Assembly: GCF_000834655.1 (NCBI RefSeq)
Contig: NZ_JXQQ01000065.1
Span: forward strand, 1-64,000
Length of the DNA: 64,000 nt
DNA from: Variovorax paradoxus
Lineage (GTDB): Bacteria; Pseudomonadota; Gammaproteobacteria; Burkholderiales; Burkholderiaceae_C
Direction: 5' to 3'
Shown: in pieces, positions 7,186 to 16,025 of the stretch
Layout of the letters: each line of letters starts with the position of its first letter
How positions within the stretch are numbered: the stretch's first letter is position 1
Notes under the pieces: model-generated
What the model was told of the DNA's origin: nothing
The model's input: only the letters and a program-made list of their open reading frames with translations
Databases searched by the model: none
Position numbers and translations under genes: made by a program

Positions 7186-8868
7186 TCACGCGGCGCGCTC
7201 GGTGAGCGCGGCCTGCGCCTGCTTCTGCATCGACTTCATCACCTCGCCGGCCGGACCGAACTGCTTCACCTGCCCCGCCTCGAGGATGAGGATCTTGTCC
7301 ACGTGCGCAACCAGCGAGGGGCGATGCGTCACCACGATCGAGGTCACCCCCTCGGCGCGCAGGCCGCTGAGCGCGCGAGCGAGCGCGATCTCGCCTTCGG
7401 CATCCAGGCTCGCATTCGGCTCGTCGAGGATCAGGAGGCGCACGTCGCCGTACATGGCGCGGGCCAGCGCGATCCGCTGGCGCTGGCCGGGCGAAAGGCG
7501 CGCGCCGTTGTCGCCGATCTGCGTGTCGTAGCCCATCGGCAGCTGCGTGATCATGTCGTGGGCATTGGCACGCTTGGCGGCTGCAATCACCGCCTCGCCG
7601 TCCGGTTCGCCCAGCCGGCAGATGTTGTCGGCCACCGTGCCGTCGAACAGCTCCACGTCCTGCGGCACGTAGCCGATCCAGGGGCCGAGCTCGCGCCGCG
7701 ACCAGGTCGAGAGCTCGGTGCCGTCCAGCCGGATCGTTCCCATGGTCGGTTGCCAGATGCCCGTCATGAGGCGCGCGAGCGTCGACTTGCCCGCTGCGCT
7801 CGGTCCGATGATGGCGAGCGCCTCGCCGGCCACGAGGTTCAGCGAAACGCCCGACAGCGCGAGCTTCTCCGAGCCGGGCGGCCGGAACGAGATGCCATGC
7901 AGCCGCACATGGCCGACCGGCCTGGGCAGCGACATGCGTGGCACGTCCTTGCCGAAGTGTTCGCACAGGTCCCGCAAGCGGCGGTAGGCCGAGCGCGCTT
8001 CGTTCAGCACGCGCCAGCTGCCCACGATCTGCTCGACCGGCTGCAATGCGCGGCCGAGCAGCACGGTGGTAGCGATCATCACGCCGGCCGAAGCCGCCTG
8101 CGTGAGCACCAGGTAGGCGCCGATCGACATCATCATCACCTGCACGCCCTGGCGCAGGAAGCGCGAGGCCGCGCTGAACGACACGCTCGCATGGCTGGTG
8201 CTGGCCTGCAGCGCGAGGGCCTCGTCCTGCTGCTTGCGCCAGCGGCCCAAGAGGCGCTCGGTCATGCCCATGGCCTGCAACACCTCGGCGTTGCGCAGCG
8301 ACCCTTCCACGTAGCGGGAGGCCTGGCGCGTTTCGCGCTGCACCGCGTCCAGCGACTTCTGGTTCACGCGGTCGTTGAGCCAGGCCAGCCCGATCATCAC
8401 GGCGGCAGCGCACGCGGCACCCAGGCCCAGCGCCGGATGAAAGAAGGCGATGACGGCCACGTAGACGACGATCCACGGCGCGTCCATCAGTGCCGTCAAT
8501 CCGTTGGCCGAGAACAGGCCCCGAAGCGTGGCGATGTCGCGCATCGCATCGGGCCGGACATTCAGCGGGGAGCGCGCAGCGGCCGTCACCACCGCGTGCA
8601 CCACCGGCGGCGAGAGCCGCTCGTCGACGATGTGCCCCGTGAGGTGCTGCAGGCGCAGCCGTACGTAGTCGAGCACGAAAAGAATGAGCAGCGCCGTGCC
8701 GACGCCGCCCAGCAGCACCCACAGCGTCTCGCGGCTGTTGGTCGGGATCACGCGATCGAACACCTGCAGCATGAACAAGGCGGGCACCAGGTACAGCAGG
8801 TTGATGACGAACGAGAAGAGCGCCATGCTGAAAAGCAGCGGCTTCAGCTCGGCCCAGATCGGCTTCAT
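7186..8868 (-). CDS. prtD: Type I secretion ABC transporter, permease/ATPase (PrtD-like)
   Basis: A 560-residue inner-membrane exporter. Its N-terminal half holds about six membrane helices (about residues 10-290). Its C-terminal ATPase has Walker A (GPSAAGKST), signature LSPGQRQRIALARA and Walker B LLILDEPN. There is no N-terminal C39 peptidase-like domain, which fits RTX exporters of the PrtD class. The frame is open upstream, but ATG 8868 has GGAGGAGA just before it and MKPIWAELKPLL is the natural N-terminus. It follows the peroxidase by 67 nt, a gap that contains a strong hairpin. Confidence 0.93.
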   Translation of the reverse strand: MKPIWAELKPLLFSMALFSFVINLLYLVPALFMLQVFDRVIPTNSRETLWVLLGGVGTALLILFVLDYVRLRLQHLTGHIVDERLSPPVVHAVVTAAARSPLNVRPDAMRDIATLRGLFSANGLTALMDAPWIVVYVAVIAFFHPALGLGAACAAAVMIGLAWLNDRVNQKSLDAVQRETRQASRYVEGSLRNAEVLQAMGMTERLLGRWRKQQDEALALQASTSHASVSFSAASRFLRQGVQVMMMSIGAYLVLTQAASAGVMIATTVLLGRALQPVEQIVGSWRVLNEARSAYRRLRDLCEHFGKDVPRMSLPRPVGHVRLHGISFRPPGSEKLALSGVSLNLVAGEALAIIGPSAAGKSTLARLMTGIWQPTMGTIRLDGTELSTWSRRELGPWIGYVPQDVELFDGTVADNICRLGEPDGEAVIAAAKRANAHDMITQLPMGYDTQIGDNGARLSPGQRQRIALARAMYGDVRLLILDEPNASLDAEGEIALARALSGLRAEGVTSIVVTHRPSLVAHVDKILILEAGQVKQFGPAGEVMKSMQKQAQAALTERAA

Positions 8869-8889
8869 GATGGGTCTCCTCCGGTATGC

Positions 8890-8917
8890 GGCGCAGGGCG
8901 CTTGCACGCCCCGCGCC
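8890..8917 (-). terminator. Intercistronic GC hairpin between peroxidase and exporter
   Basis: Two 5-bp arms (GGCGC/GCGCC and GGGCG/CGCCC) with a single mismatch between them form an 11-position stem with a 6-nt loop. It lies between the peroxidase stop and the prtD start. It has no T-tract. It may attenuate transcription or protect the 3' end of the peroxidase message so that much more substrate than transporter is made. Confidence 0.45.
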
Positions 8918-8935
8918 GTCCGTTGCCTTGGTCGG

Positions 8936-11900
8936 TCAGACGAAGTCGAAGTTGGCCGCCACCACCGCTGCGTTGGCACTGAAGGTGCCGATCAGCGTGA
9001 GCTCCGCCGCCGACGTTTCCCCGCCGCCCGCCTGCACCCACTGCCAGAGCGAGAAGCTGTTGCCGTTGGTGTCGTTGATCACCAGCAGCGCGTCTTCGCC
9101 GTTGGCCGCGGTGATGGCGAATTCGCTGTTGAATGCCGCCGCCACCGCCGCCGCGTTGCCCAGGTTCGCCGTGGTCACCCCCTCCCCGCCCGCGCCGGTC
9201 AGCAGCAGCGCCTCGATGTCGCCGTTGCCCTGCCCCACCGTGACATTCACCGTGCCGCCCGCACCGTTGCCCGTGCCGAAGAGGAAGTTGTCGTTGTTGT
9301 TTCCGTCGTCCCAGGCCGTGTTGAGCGCGCCGCCGAACTCGATGCGGTCGTCGCCCGCCGCGGTCGGGCCGTTGGCGTCGAAGTTGCTCACCACGTCGCC
9401 GAACTCGTTGGTCGCGCTGAACCTGAAGATGTCCTGCACGTTGTCGTTCGCAGCGCCGGAGTTGAGGGTGTCCGCGCCGATGCCGCCGATCAGGATGTCG
9501 CCTCCGGCGCCGCCGTTGATGGTGTCGTTGCCCGCACCGCCGATGAGCGTGTTGGCGCCGGCATTGCCCGTGAGCGTGTCGTTGCCCGCGCCGCCCGTGG
9601 CGTTCAGGATGCTCGCGATCGAGGTGAAGCCCGAGGCCGTGCCCGCCAGCAGGTTCACGTTGACGGCCGTCGCGGAATCGCCGTACGACAGCGTGTCCGC
9701 ATTGCCGCCCAGGTTCGCGACGATCGACTCGACGCCGGTCACCGTTCCGCCTTCGAACCCGGTGATGGCGCCGTTGTAGACCACGTCCAGCACATCGTTG
9801 TTCGCCGCGCCCGTGATGTTGAGCGTGTCGTTGCCGCCGCCGCCGACGATGGTGTCGGCACCGCCGCCGATCGTGTAGTTGAAGGTGTCCGCACCGAGCC
9901 CGCCGTTCAGCACGTTCGCGCCCGCGCTGCCGGTGATGGTGTCGTTGCCGCTGCCGCCAGTGAAGTTCTCCACCCCCACCAGCACGTCGGAATTGGCCGC
10001 GTTGTTGCCCGAGCCCGCGACGACGACCGGTGCCGCGCCGCCCAGGTTCACCGTCAACCCCGCCGCGTAGGCCGAGTAGTTGGCCGTGTCCAGGTCGGCG
10101 CCGCCGTCCAGCGTGTCGCGCACGTTGTCGACCGTGGCCGAGAGCGTGTCGTTGCCCGCGCCGCCGCTCAGCAGGTTGACGACGCCGGTCCCCGCAGTGC
10201 CGCTCGCCGTGAGCGAGTCGCCGAACGCGCTGCCCACCAGGTTCTCGATGCTGGAGAGCGTGTCGCTGCCGGCCCCGCCGGTCGCCTGCGCCCCGGCAAG
10301 CGCCAGGGACACCGTCACCGCCGCTGCCGCGGTGGCGTAGTTCGCGGTGTCGCTGCCGCCGCCGCCGGTCAGCACGTTGTTGCCCGCGTTGCCGGTCAGC
10401 ACGTTGGCCCCGGCGTTGCCGGTGCCGTTGATGTTCGCGGTGCCCAGCAGCGTGAGGTTCTCGACGTCCGCGTCGGTGATGGTGTAGGTGATGGTCGACT
10501 GCACCGTGTCCGTGCCGCCGCCCGCGCCCTCGGCCACGGTGTCCGTCGCGCTGTCCACGAGGAAGGTGTCGTCGCCTGCGCCGCCGGCCATCGCGTCGTT
10601 GCCGGTGCCGCCGTCCAGCGTGTCGTTGCCGTCGCCGCCGTTGAGCGTGTCGTTGCCGATGCCGCCCAGCAGCGTGTCGTTGTCGTCACCGCCATTCAGC
10701 GCGTCGTTGCCTTCCCCGCCATCCAGCGCGTCGGCACCCAGCCCGCCGTTGAGCGTGTCGTTGCCACCCAGTCCGGCGAGCGTGTCGGCCAGGTCGCCGC
10801 CGCTGATGACGTTGTTGAGCGCGTTGCCCGTGCCCACGAACGGGTCCGCGTCGATGCCGGTGTAGGTGAGGTTCTCCACGTTGGCGATGAGCTCCAGCGA
10901 GAACGCGGCCAGCTCGGTCTGCACCTCGTCGGTCCCGGCGGCCGCCGCTTCGACGACCACGTCGGCCACGTCGTCGACGATGTACGTGTCGTTCCCCGCC
11001 AGGCCGACCATGGTGTCGGCGTCCAGGCCGCCGTCGAGCACGTCGTTGTCGCCGGCACCCGAGCCGCCCACCAGCAGGTCGTCGCCCGCGCCGCCGTTGA
11101 GCGTGTTGTCGCCGGTGCCGCCGAAGATCAGGTCGTTGCCGCTGCCCCCGGTGATCAGGTCGTCGGTGCCGTTCTCTCCGGCGATGAAGTTGTTCGCCGT
11201 CGATGCCGTGAGGTCGATGGTGCGCGAGCCGCCGGTGGGGTCCAGGCGGCTGATCAGGTAGTCGTCCACGCCGAGCAGGTAGCCGCCGTAGGTGCCGTCG
11301 TTGAAGTTGATGCGCTCCACGCCGGTCTGCGCGTTGCCCCCGGTGAAGTGGCCGTTGACGGTCACCGTCTGCCCGTTGAAGTTGACCACCAGGCTGCCGT
11401 TGGCCGTGGCGGTGTTGTTGTCGGAGGCATTCAGCCCGACGAGCGCCGTGCCCGCCGCCTGGATCACCATGCGATCGGCCGTACCGCCGCTGGTCGCGTT
11501 GACGGGTTCGTTGATCGTGTCGTTGCCATCCGCGAGGCCGAACACATAGGTGTCGTTGCCCAGGCCGCCGTTGAGCGTGTCGGTGCCGGTGCCGCCCACC
11601 AGCACGTCGTCCCCGCCCAGCCCGTTCAGCGTGTCGTTGCCCGCAAGACCCAGCAGCAGGTCGTTGCCCGCGGTGCCGTTGAGCGTGTCGTTGCCGGCGG
11701 TGCCCGTCACGATGGCCAGCGTGGCATCGGTGAATTGCAGCCGCTCGATGTTGCTCAGCGTGTCGGTGCCCTCGATCGGATCGGCGCTCACGTCGGTCAC
11801 CGTGAGCCGCCCGTTGGCGTCGGTGCCGAATGCGTAGTTAGCGATCGGCCCCAGGTACGCCACGGTGTCGATGTCGCCCGCCGTCTCGTCGGTCCTGATG

Positions 11901-14900
11901 GTGCGCACGATGGCCAGCTGCACGGGGTTGATCTGCCCCGCGAACATGCTGTTCACCAGCGTCTTCATGCTGTTGTGCAGCGCGATCGGCGTGCCGGTGT
12001 GCTCGGTGTCGCCGGCCGCGAAGACGCCGATCTGCACGTCGAGCCACTTGTCGCCGTCGATGATGTCGTCGCCACCGCGGCCCATGATGAGGTCGCCGCC
12101 GTCGCCGCCCAGGATGATGTCGCCCGCCGAGTAGCTCACGACACCGGCGCCCAGCACGGCCTGCAGGCCGTTGATGCGCGCGATGCCCGCCGCATCGAGC
12201 GCGCTGCCCGCGTAGCCCTCGGTGCCGCCCTGCGCGAACGGCAGCCGCTCTTCGGCCAGCGTGTCGGCGCCGGTCAGCACGTCGGCGAACCGCGTGCCCG
12301 AGAGGCCCTCGACCGACTCGTAGCCGTCCAGCGTTCCGTTCTGCGGCGGTGTCGGGTTCTCGTCGAACACGATGGCGCGCGTGAGGTCGGCATCGACGCC
12401 GGCGGCGTTGTCCTTGTAGGTCACCCAGTCCCAGCCCGACATGCCGGCCAGCTTGCCGCGGCCGGGGCTGCCGACCATGATGTCGTCGCCGCCCTCGGCG
12501 ATGAACTCGTCGAAGCCGCCGTCGCCCAGGAACACGTCGTGGCCCACGATGCCGTCGCGCGCGAAGATCTCGTCGAAGCTGTCGCCGGGCGCGCCGTCGA
12601 AGGTGCCGGTCTCGATCCAGTCGTCGCCCTCGTTGCCCAGAATGCGCTCGGCATTCTTGCTGCCCAGGATGAAGTCGTTGCCCTCGCCGGCGAACACTTC
12701 GGAGCCCGCGTCGGTGCCCAGCACGATGAAGTCCTGCCCCTTGCCGCCCATGATGAGGTCCAGCCCCGGGCCGCCGTGCACCACGTCGTTGCCGTCGCCG
12801 GCCTTGATGTTGTCGTCGCCGCCCAGGTCGCGCACGATGTCGTCGCCCGCCCCGGCATTGATGATGTCGTTGCCGGCGCCGCCTTCCAGGTTGTCGTTGC
12901 CGCCGTCGCCGTGGATCGTGTCGTCGCCCTCGCTGGCGATGATGATGTCGTTGCCCTCGGTGCCGCCCAGCACCACGTGCTCGTCGCCCGTGTAGCGCAG
13001 GTAGTTGCTGTCGGGCCCGACCGTCCCCGGGTTGTTGCGCACCACCAGCGGCGTCAGGATGCCGCCGCCCACGGGGTCGGTGCTCTCCAGCGTGCCGTTG
13101 CCGTCCAGGTCGTTGAACTGGCGGGTGATGTCCACCTCCAGCGCCAGCCCCGGCGTGGAGAACACGTCCGACGGCAGGTGCGTCGCGTTCGTGTTGGTCA
13201 TGATCATTTCGGCGAACGAGTTGTTCTCCATCTCGCCGAACAGGTGCAGGCCGTCCAGGCGCTGCAGGTAGTAGAAGCGGTCGCCGTTCTGCAGGCTTTC
13301 CATCTGCTGCTCGAACACGAAATTGAAGGTCGAGCCGAGCATGCCGCCGAACGGAAGAATCTTCTCCGCGAGGCCGCCGATCCACAGGTCCACGTTGTCC
13401 AGGCCGGTGGTGGTGACCCCGTTCGCACCGCTCGCCCAGGCGCCGCTGCCGTTGAGGAAGTCGACCGCATCGTCGGGCACCAGCAGTGCGCCGACCGACG
13501 CGCCGGTGATGATGGTCAGCGCCGCGTCGCGCTTGCCCTCGATCGTCGTCTGGCTGGTGATCAGCGAATGCGTGCCGTAGGCCGCGATGAAGTTGATGAT
13601 CGATGCCTCGTGCTTGAGGTTGCCGGCAAAGTCGACCCAGCTGTCGTAGGGCCGCAGTTCGGCGGCGTTGTTGGTCGCCTCGAAGAACTCTCGCCGCGCC
13701 GCGTTGAGAGACGGCACGCCCGTGTCGCGCCCCCGCGCCAGGTTGATGGTCGCCAGGTCCAGCGGCAGGCCCAGCAGGTTGTTGCGCAGCGCACCGGTCA
13801 CGAATTCGTCGATCTCGTTGCCGACCTGCCGCGTCATCCCGCGGATGATCGCGCCGGCGGCGATGTCATCGGTGATGGCATGCCCGGAATCGAACGCGAC
13901 CGGGTTGAGAAAGCCCTGGATGAGCCCGATGTCGTCCGCATTGAAGTTAGGGTCGAACCGGTCGATCGACTCGGTGAGCATCGAGTGGCCGAAGCGATAC
14001 ACGACGTGCGCGAACTCGGCAACGATCGACGGATCGATCGTGACGTCGAAGCCGTCGGGCACCACGAACGGATTGATCTGCGGCTGGATCTTGCGCGCGA
14101 ACTCCTCGAACACCAGATGCTGGTACTGCATCTCGGTGGTGAACTTGGCCGACTGGAAGAGGCGCTCGCCGTCCCACACGAGCGTGCTCAGGTCCGCGGG
14201 CAGCGCCGCCACGTCTTCGACCAGCCACTCGTTCAGGAAGGCGAGGTCTCCGCCGGCCGCGGTGGAAAGAATGACTTCCTTGTTGTGCTCGACCATGCGG
14301 TTGTGCTCCGCATGGAACACGTGGTGCACGGCGGTGAGGCCGATGTTCTCGTTCACGCGGCCGTCGCCGGCGATGAAGTGGGCGTCGAGCAGTTCGTTGT
14401 CGTACTCGGTGTCGCCGTTGCCCGGGTTGCCCAGGCCGATGGTGATGTCGCCGTCGGCGATCTTGCCGATCGGAACCGCCTCGTGCGCGATGTCCGCAAG
14501 GAACGCGTGGCCGGTGCGCAGCGCAAGCGCCGTCGTCGGATTGACCGGGCTGCCCGGCGTACCGGAGACCACGATATCGTCTGCCGTGTTCGGAATGCCG
14601 TCGACGCCGATGCCCACGATGACCTGCGCCATGCCGGTCACCGCATCGGGAATGAAGTTGCCGTATTGATCGGTCCTGAGCAGCGGCACGCTGCCCACGT
14701 CGAAGTCGGTGAGCTCGATGCCCAGCATCAGGGCCTGGGCCTTGACCTCGCCCCACGTCGCCATGCCGCCGTTGCCGCCCTCGATCAGCTTGCCCGTCGC
14801 CACGGGCTGGCCGTCGCCGTTGACCGTGTACTGGCGCAGGAACACCTGGTGCGAGGAATGCGAGGTGTAGGTCTGGTTCTGGTCGACGAAGGACGTGGTG

Positions 14901-15880
14901 GTGTTCACCGGCCGCACGTCGTCCGCCGTGCCCATGATGCCGTCCGTGCCGGCCGACACCGAGGCGCGGGTCAGCACCATGAAGTTGGTGGGGCTGCCTT
15001 CGATGTACAGCGGATCGTCCGGCTGCAGCGGAATGAACACCGTGCCGCTGCCGCCCTTGTTGACCAGGTCCAGGCCGTGATCGAAGAACTGGCCGAAGAG
15101 AGTGAACCACGAGTTGAACGACGCCGACAGGCCCACGTCCGGCGAGATGTTGGGCAGGCTGACGTTGTCGCCGTCCATCGCGATGCCGAAGGGCTCGATG
15201 GCGGCGTCGCGCACCACGCGCGCTTCCTCCAGGGCCGTGACGGTCAACGCATGCGCGGCATCGGCGGCGGCGGCCGCATCCAGGGCCGCCTGCTCGGCGG
15301 GCGTGGGCGGCGTGTTGGGATCGCCGTCGCCGAGTTCCTCGGCATCCGCACGCGCGTTCTGCGCCACGACCCGGGCCTGGTACTCGGCATCGGACGCGGG
15401 CTTGAAGGCCTGGTAGATGACCGTGATGGCGGCCAGGTCGGCCATGGGGTTGGCCGCGCCCGCGCGGTCCAGCGCGGTCAGGATGGCAGCCGGATTGCCC
15501 AGGGTCTGGTCGACCAGCAGGTTGGAGATGGTGCGCAGGCTGGAATCGAAGACGAGCGAGTTCGGGTTGTTGCTCGGGTTGTAGTTCGGCGCCGTCGGCA
15601 TGGCAGGCGCGGGGCCGGGGCCGTCGGGGTCGAACATCGTGCCGTCGGCGGGCCGGTACACCGGGTCCATCAGCGAGGGGAACGGCTGGTCCGCGGCGCC
15701 CCACGTTTCATGAAGCAGGTTGTTGTAGGTGCCATCCACCGTTCGCAGACCCCAGCTCACATTGTACGCCGGGACCAGCCCGCCCGGCCCGAACAACGGT
15801 TGACCGGCTGCGTGCGCCTCCGAGATCTTGATCTGCGCGAGGATGAACTCAAGGTCTGCTTGATTGACAGTGACGGACAT
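8936..15880 (-). CDS. Giant secreted animal-type heme peroxidase with RTX repeats
   Basis: A 2314-residue exported enzyme. The N-terminal about 950 residues form an animal-peroxidase-family domain, with FGQFFDHGLDLV near residue 260, the VHHVFHAEHNRMVEHNK stretch, YRFGHSML near 630 (proximal-His-type motif) and ATINLARGRDTGVPSLNAARREFF. GGxGxDxL calcium-binding repeats follow, first at about 965-1110 and then densely from about 1390 to 2150. The C-terminus ends in a hydrophobic-acidic signal (NFDFV) typical of type I substrates. There is no N-terminal signal peptide. The exporter genes follow on the same strand and tolC is divergent. Comparable RTX peroxidases are known in other proteobacteria. 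The likely substrates are halides or phenolics, with H2O2, but this is not visible in sequence. Confidence 0.93.
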   Translation of the reverse strand: MSVTVNQADLEFILAQIKISEAHAAGQPLFGPGGLVPAYNVSWGLRTVDGTYNNLLHETWGAADQPFPSLMDPVYRPADGTMFDPDGPGPAPAMPTAPNYNPSNNPNSLVFDSSLRTISNLLVDQTLGNPAAILTALDRAGAANPMADLAAITVIYQAFKPASDAEYQARVVAQNARADAEELGDGDPNTPPTPAEQAALDAAAAADAAHALTVTALEEARVVRDAAIEPFGIAMDGDNVSLPNISPDVGLSASFNSWFTLFGQFFDHGLDLVNKGGSGTVFIPLQPDDPLYIEGSPTNFMVLTRASVSAGTDGIMGTADDVRPVNTTTSFVDQNQTYTSHSSHQVFLRQYTVNGDGQPVATGKLIEGGNGGMATWGEVKAQALMLGIELTDFDVGSVPLLRTDQYGNFIPDAVTGMAQVIVGIGVDGIPNTADDIVVSGTPGSPVNPTTALALRTGHAFLADIAHEAVPIGKIADGDITIGLGNPGNGDTEYDNELLDAHFIAGDGRVNENIGLTAVHHVFHAEHNRMVEHNKEVILSTAAGGDLAFLNEWLVEDVAALPADLSTLVWDGERLFQSAKFTTEMQYQHLVFEEFARKIQPQINPFVVPDGFDVTIDPSIVAEFAHVVYRFGHSMLTESIDRFDPNFNADDIGLIQGFLNPVAFDSGHAITDDIAAGAIIRGMTRQVGNEIDEFVTGALRNNLLGLPLDLATINLARGRDTGVPSLNAARREFFEATNNAAELRPYDSWVDFAGNLKHEASIINFIAAYGTHSLITSQTTIEGKRDAALTIITGASVGALLVPDDAVDFLNGSGAWASGANGVTTTGLDNVDLWIGGLAEKILPFGGMLGSTFNFVFEQQMESLQNGDRFYYLQRLDGLHLFGEMENNSFAEMIMTNTNATHLPSDVFSTPGLALEVDITRQFNDLDGNGTLESTDPVGGGILTPLVVRNNPGTVGPDSNYLRYTGDEHVVLGGTEGNDIIIASEGDDTIHGDGGNDNLEGGAGNDIINAGAGDDIVRDLGGDDNIKAGDGNDVVHGGPGLDLIMGGKGQDFIVLGTDAGSEVFAGEGNDFILGSKNAERILGNEGDDWIETGTFDGAPGDSFDEIFARDGIVGHDVFLGDGGFDEFIAEGGDDIMVGSPGRGKLAGMSGWDWVTYKDNAAGVDADLTRAIVFDENPTPPQNGTLDGYESVEGLSGTRFADVLTGADTLAEERLPFAQGGTEGYAGSALDAAGIARINGLQAVLGAGVVSYSAGDIILGGDGGDLIMGRGGDDIIDGDKWLDVQIGVFAAGDTEHTGTPIALHNSMKTLVNSMFAGQINPVQLAIVRTIRTDETAGDIDTVAYLGPIANYAFGTDANGRLTVTDVSADPIEGTDTLSNIERLQFTDATLAIVTGTAGNDTLNGTAGNDLLLGLAGNDTLNGLGGDDVLVGGTGTDTLNGGLGNDTYVFGLADGNDTINEPVNATSGGTADRMVIQAAGTALVGLNASDNNTATANGSLVVNFNGQTVTVNGHFTGGNAQTGVERINFNDGTYGGYLLGVDDYLISRLDPTGGSRTIDLTASTANNFIAGENGTDDLITGGSGNDLIFGGTGDNTLNGGAGDDLLVGGSGAGDNDVLDGGLDADTMVGLAGNDTYIVDDVADVVVEAAAAGTDEVQTELAAFSLELIANVENLTYTGIDADPFVGTGNALNNVISGGDLADTLAGLGGNDTLNGGLGADALDGGEGNDALNGGDDNDTLLGGIGNDTLNGGDGNDTLDGGTGNDAMAGGAGDDTFLVDSATDTVAEGAGGGTDTVQSTITYTITDADVENLTLLGTANINGTGNAGANVLTGNAGNNVLTGGGGSDTANYATAAAAVTVSLALAGAQATGGAGSDTLSSIENLVGSAFGDSLTASGTAGTGVVNLLSGGAGNDTLSATVDNVRDTLDGGADLDTANYSAYAAGLTVNLGGAAPVVVAGSGNNAANSDVLVGVENFTGGSGNDTITGSAGANVLNGGLGADTFNYTIGGGADTIVGGGGNDTLNITGAANNDVLDVVYNGAITGFEGGTVTGVESIVANLGGNADTLSYGDSATAVNVNLLAGTASGFTSIASILNATGGAGNDTLTGNAGANTLIGGAGNDTINGGAGGDILIGGIGADTLNSGAANDNVQDIFRFSATNEFGDVVSNFDANGPTAAGDDRIEFGGALNTAWDDGNNNDNFLFGTGNGAGGTVNVTVGQGNGDIEALLLTGAGGEGVTTANLGNAAAVAAAFNSEFAITAANGEDALLVINDTNGNSFSLWQWVQAGGGETSAAELTLIGTFSANAAVVAANFDFV
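9440..12990 (-). repeat. RTX nonapeptide repeat-coding tracts
   Basis: Within the peroxidase gene, the DNA carries many short imperfect repeats encoding GGxGxDxLx. One block is at about 12600-12990. Larger blocks lie between about 9440 and 11700, separated by non-repeat beta-rich linkers. The repeats are protein-coding, differ at many wobble positions and are not tandem DNA satellites. Confidence 0.85.
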
Positions 15881-15954
15881 GACATGGCTCCTCAGGTGCT
15901 TGTGGTGGGGTGTTTCGGAACGCTACTTCCGTCATCACAGTCTTTAGCTCTACC

Positions 15955-15971
15955 CTTAAGAACTCCTTAAG
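15955..15971. promoter_or_regulatory. Perfect CTTAAG-N5-CTTAAG element (PmrA-type box)
   Basis: Two CTTAAG hexamers separated by 5 nt lie in the 145-nt divergent region, 75 nt from the peroxidase start and 55 nt from the tolC start. This spacing is the PmrA (BasR) recognition pattern. The window's OmpR-type regulator at 3712 belongs to the same PmrA/QseB branch. Both hexamers are self-palindromic, so the site could serve either direction. Confidence 0.6.
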
Positions 15972-16025
15972 CTATAGGTAGTAATTTGAAGCAAGGGGGT
16001 CGAGGGCCACGGAGGAGACAAAGAC

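Noticed and set aside
9440..12990. Regularly spaced short repeats resembling a CRISPR or satellite array
   Set aside because: The repeats are in frame, vary at wobble positions and encode the RTX calcium-binding motif.
8684..15970. 2428-codon open frame on the plus strand across the peroxidase gene
   Set aside because: It is antisense to the clearly coding RTX peroxidase, and is open only because the GC-rich repeats leave few stops; its translation is low-complexity Arg/Val/Gly/Ala without any domain.
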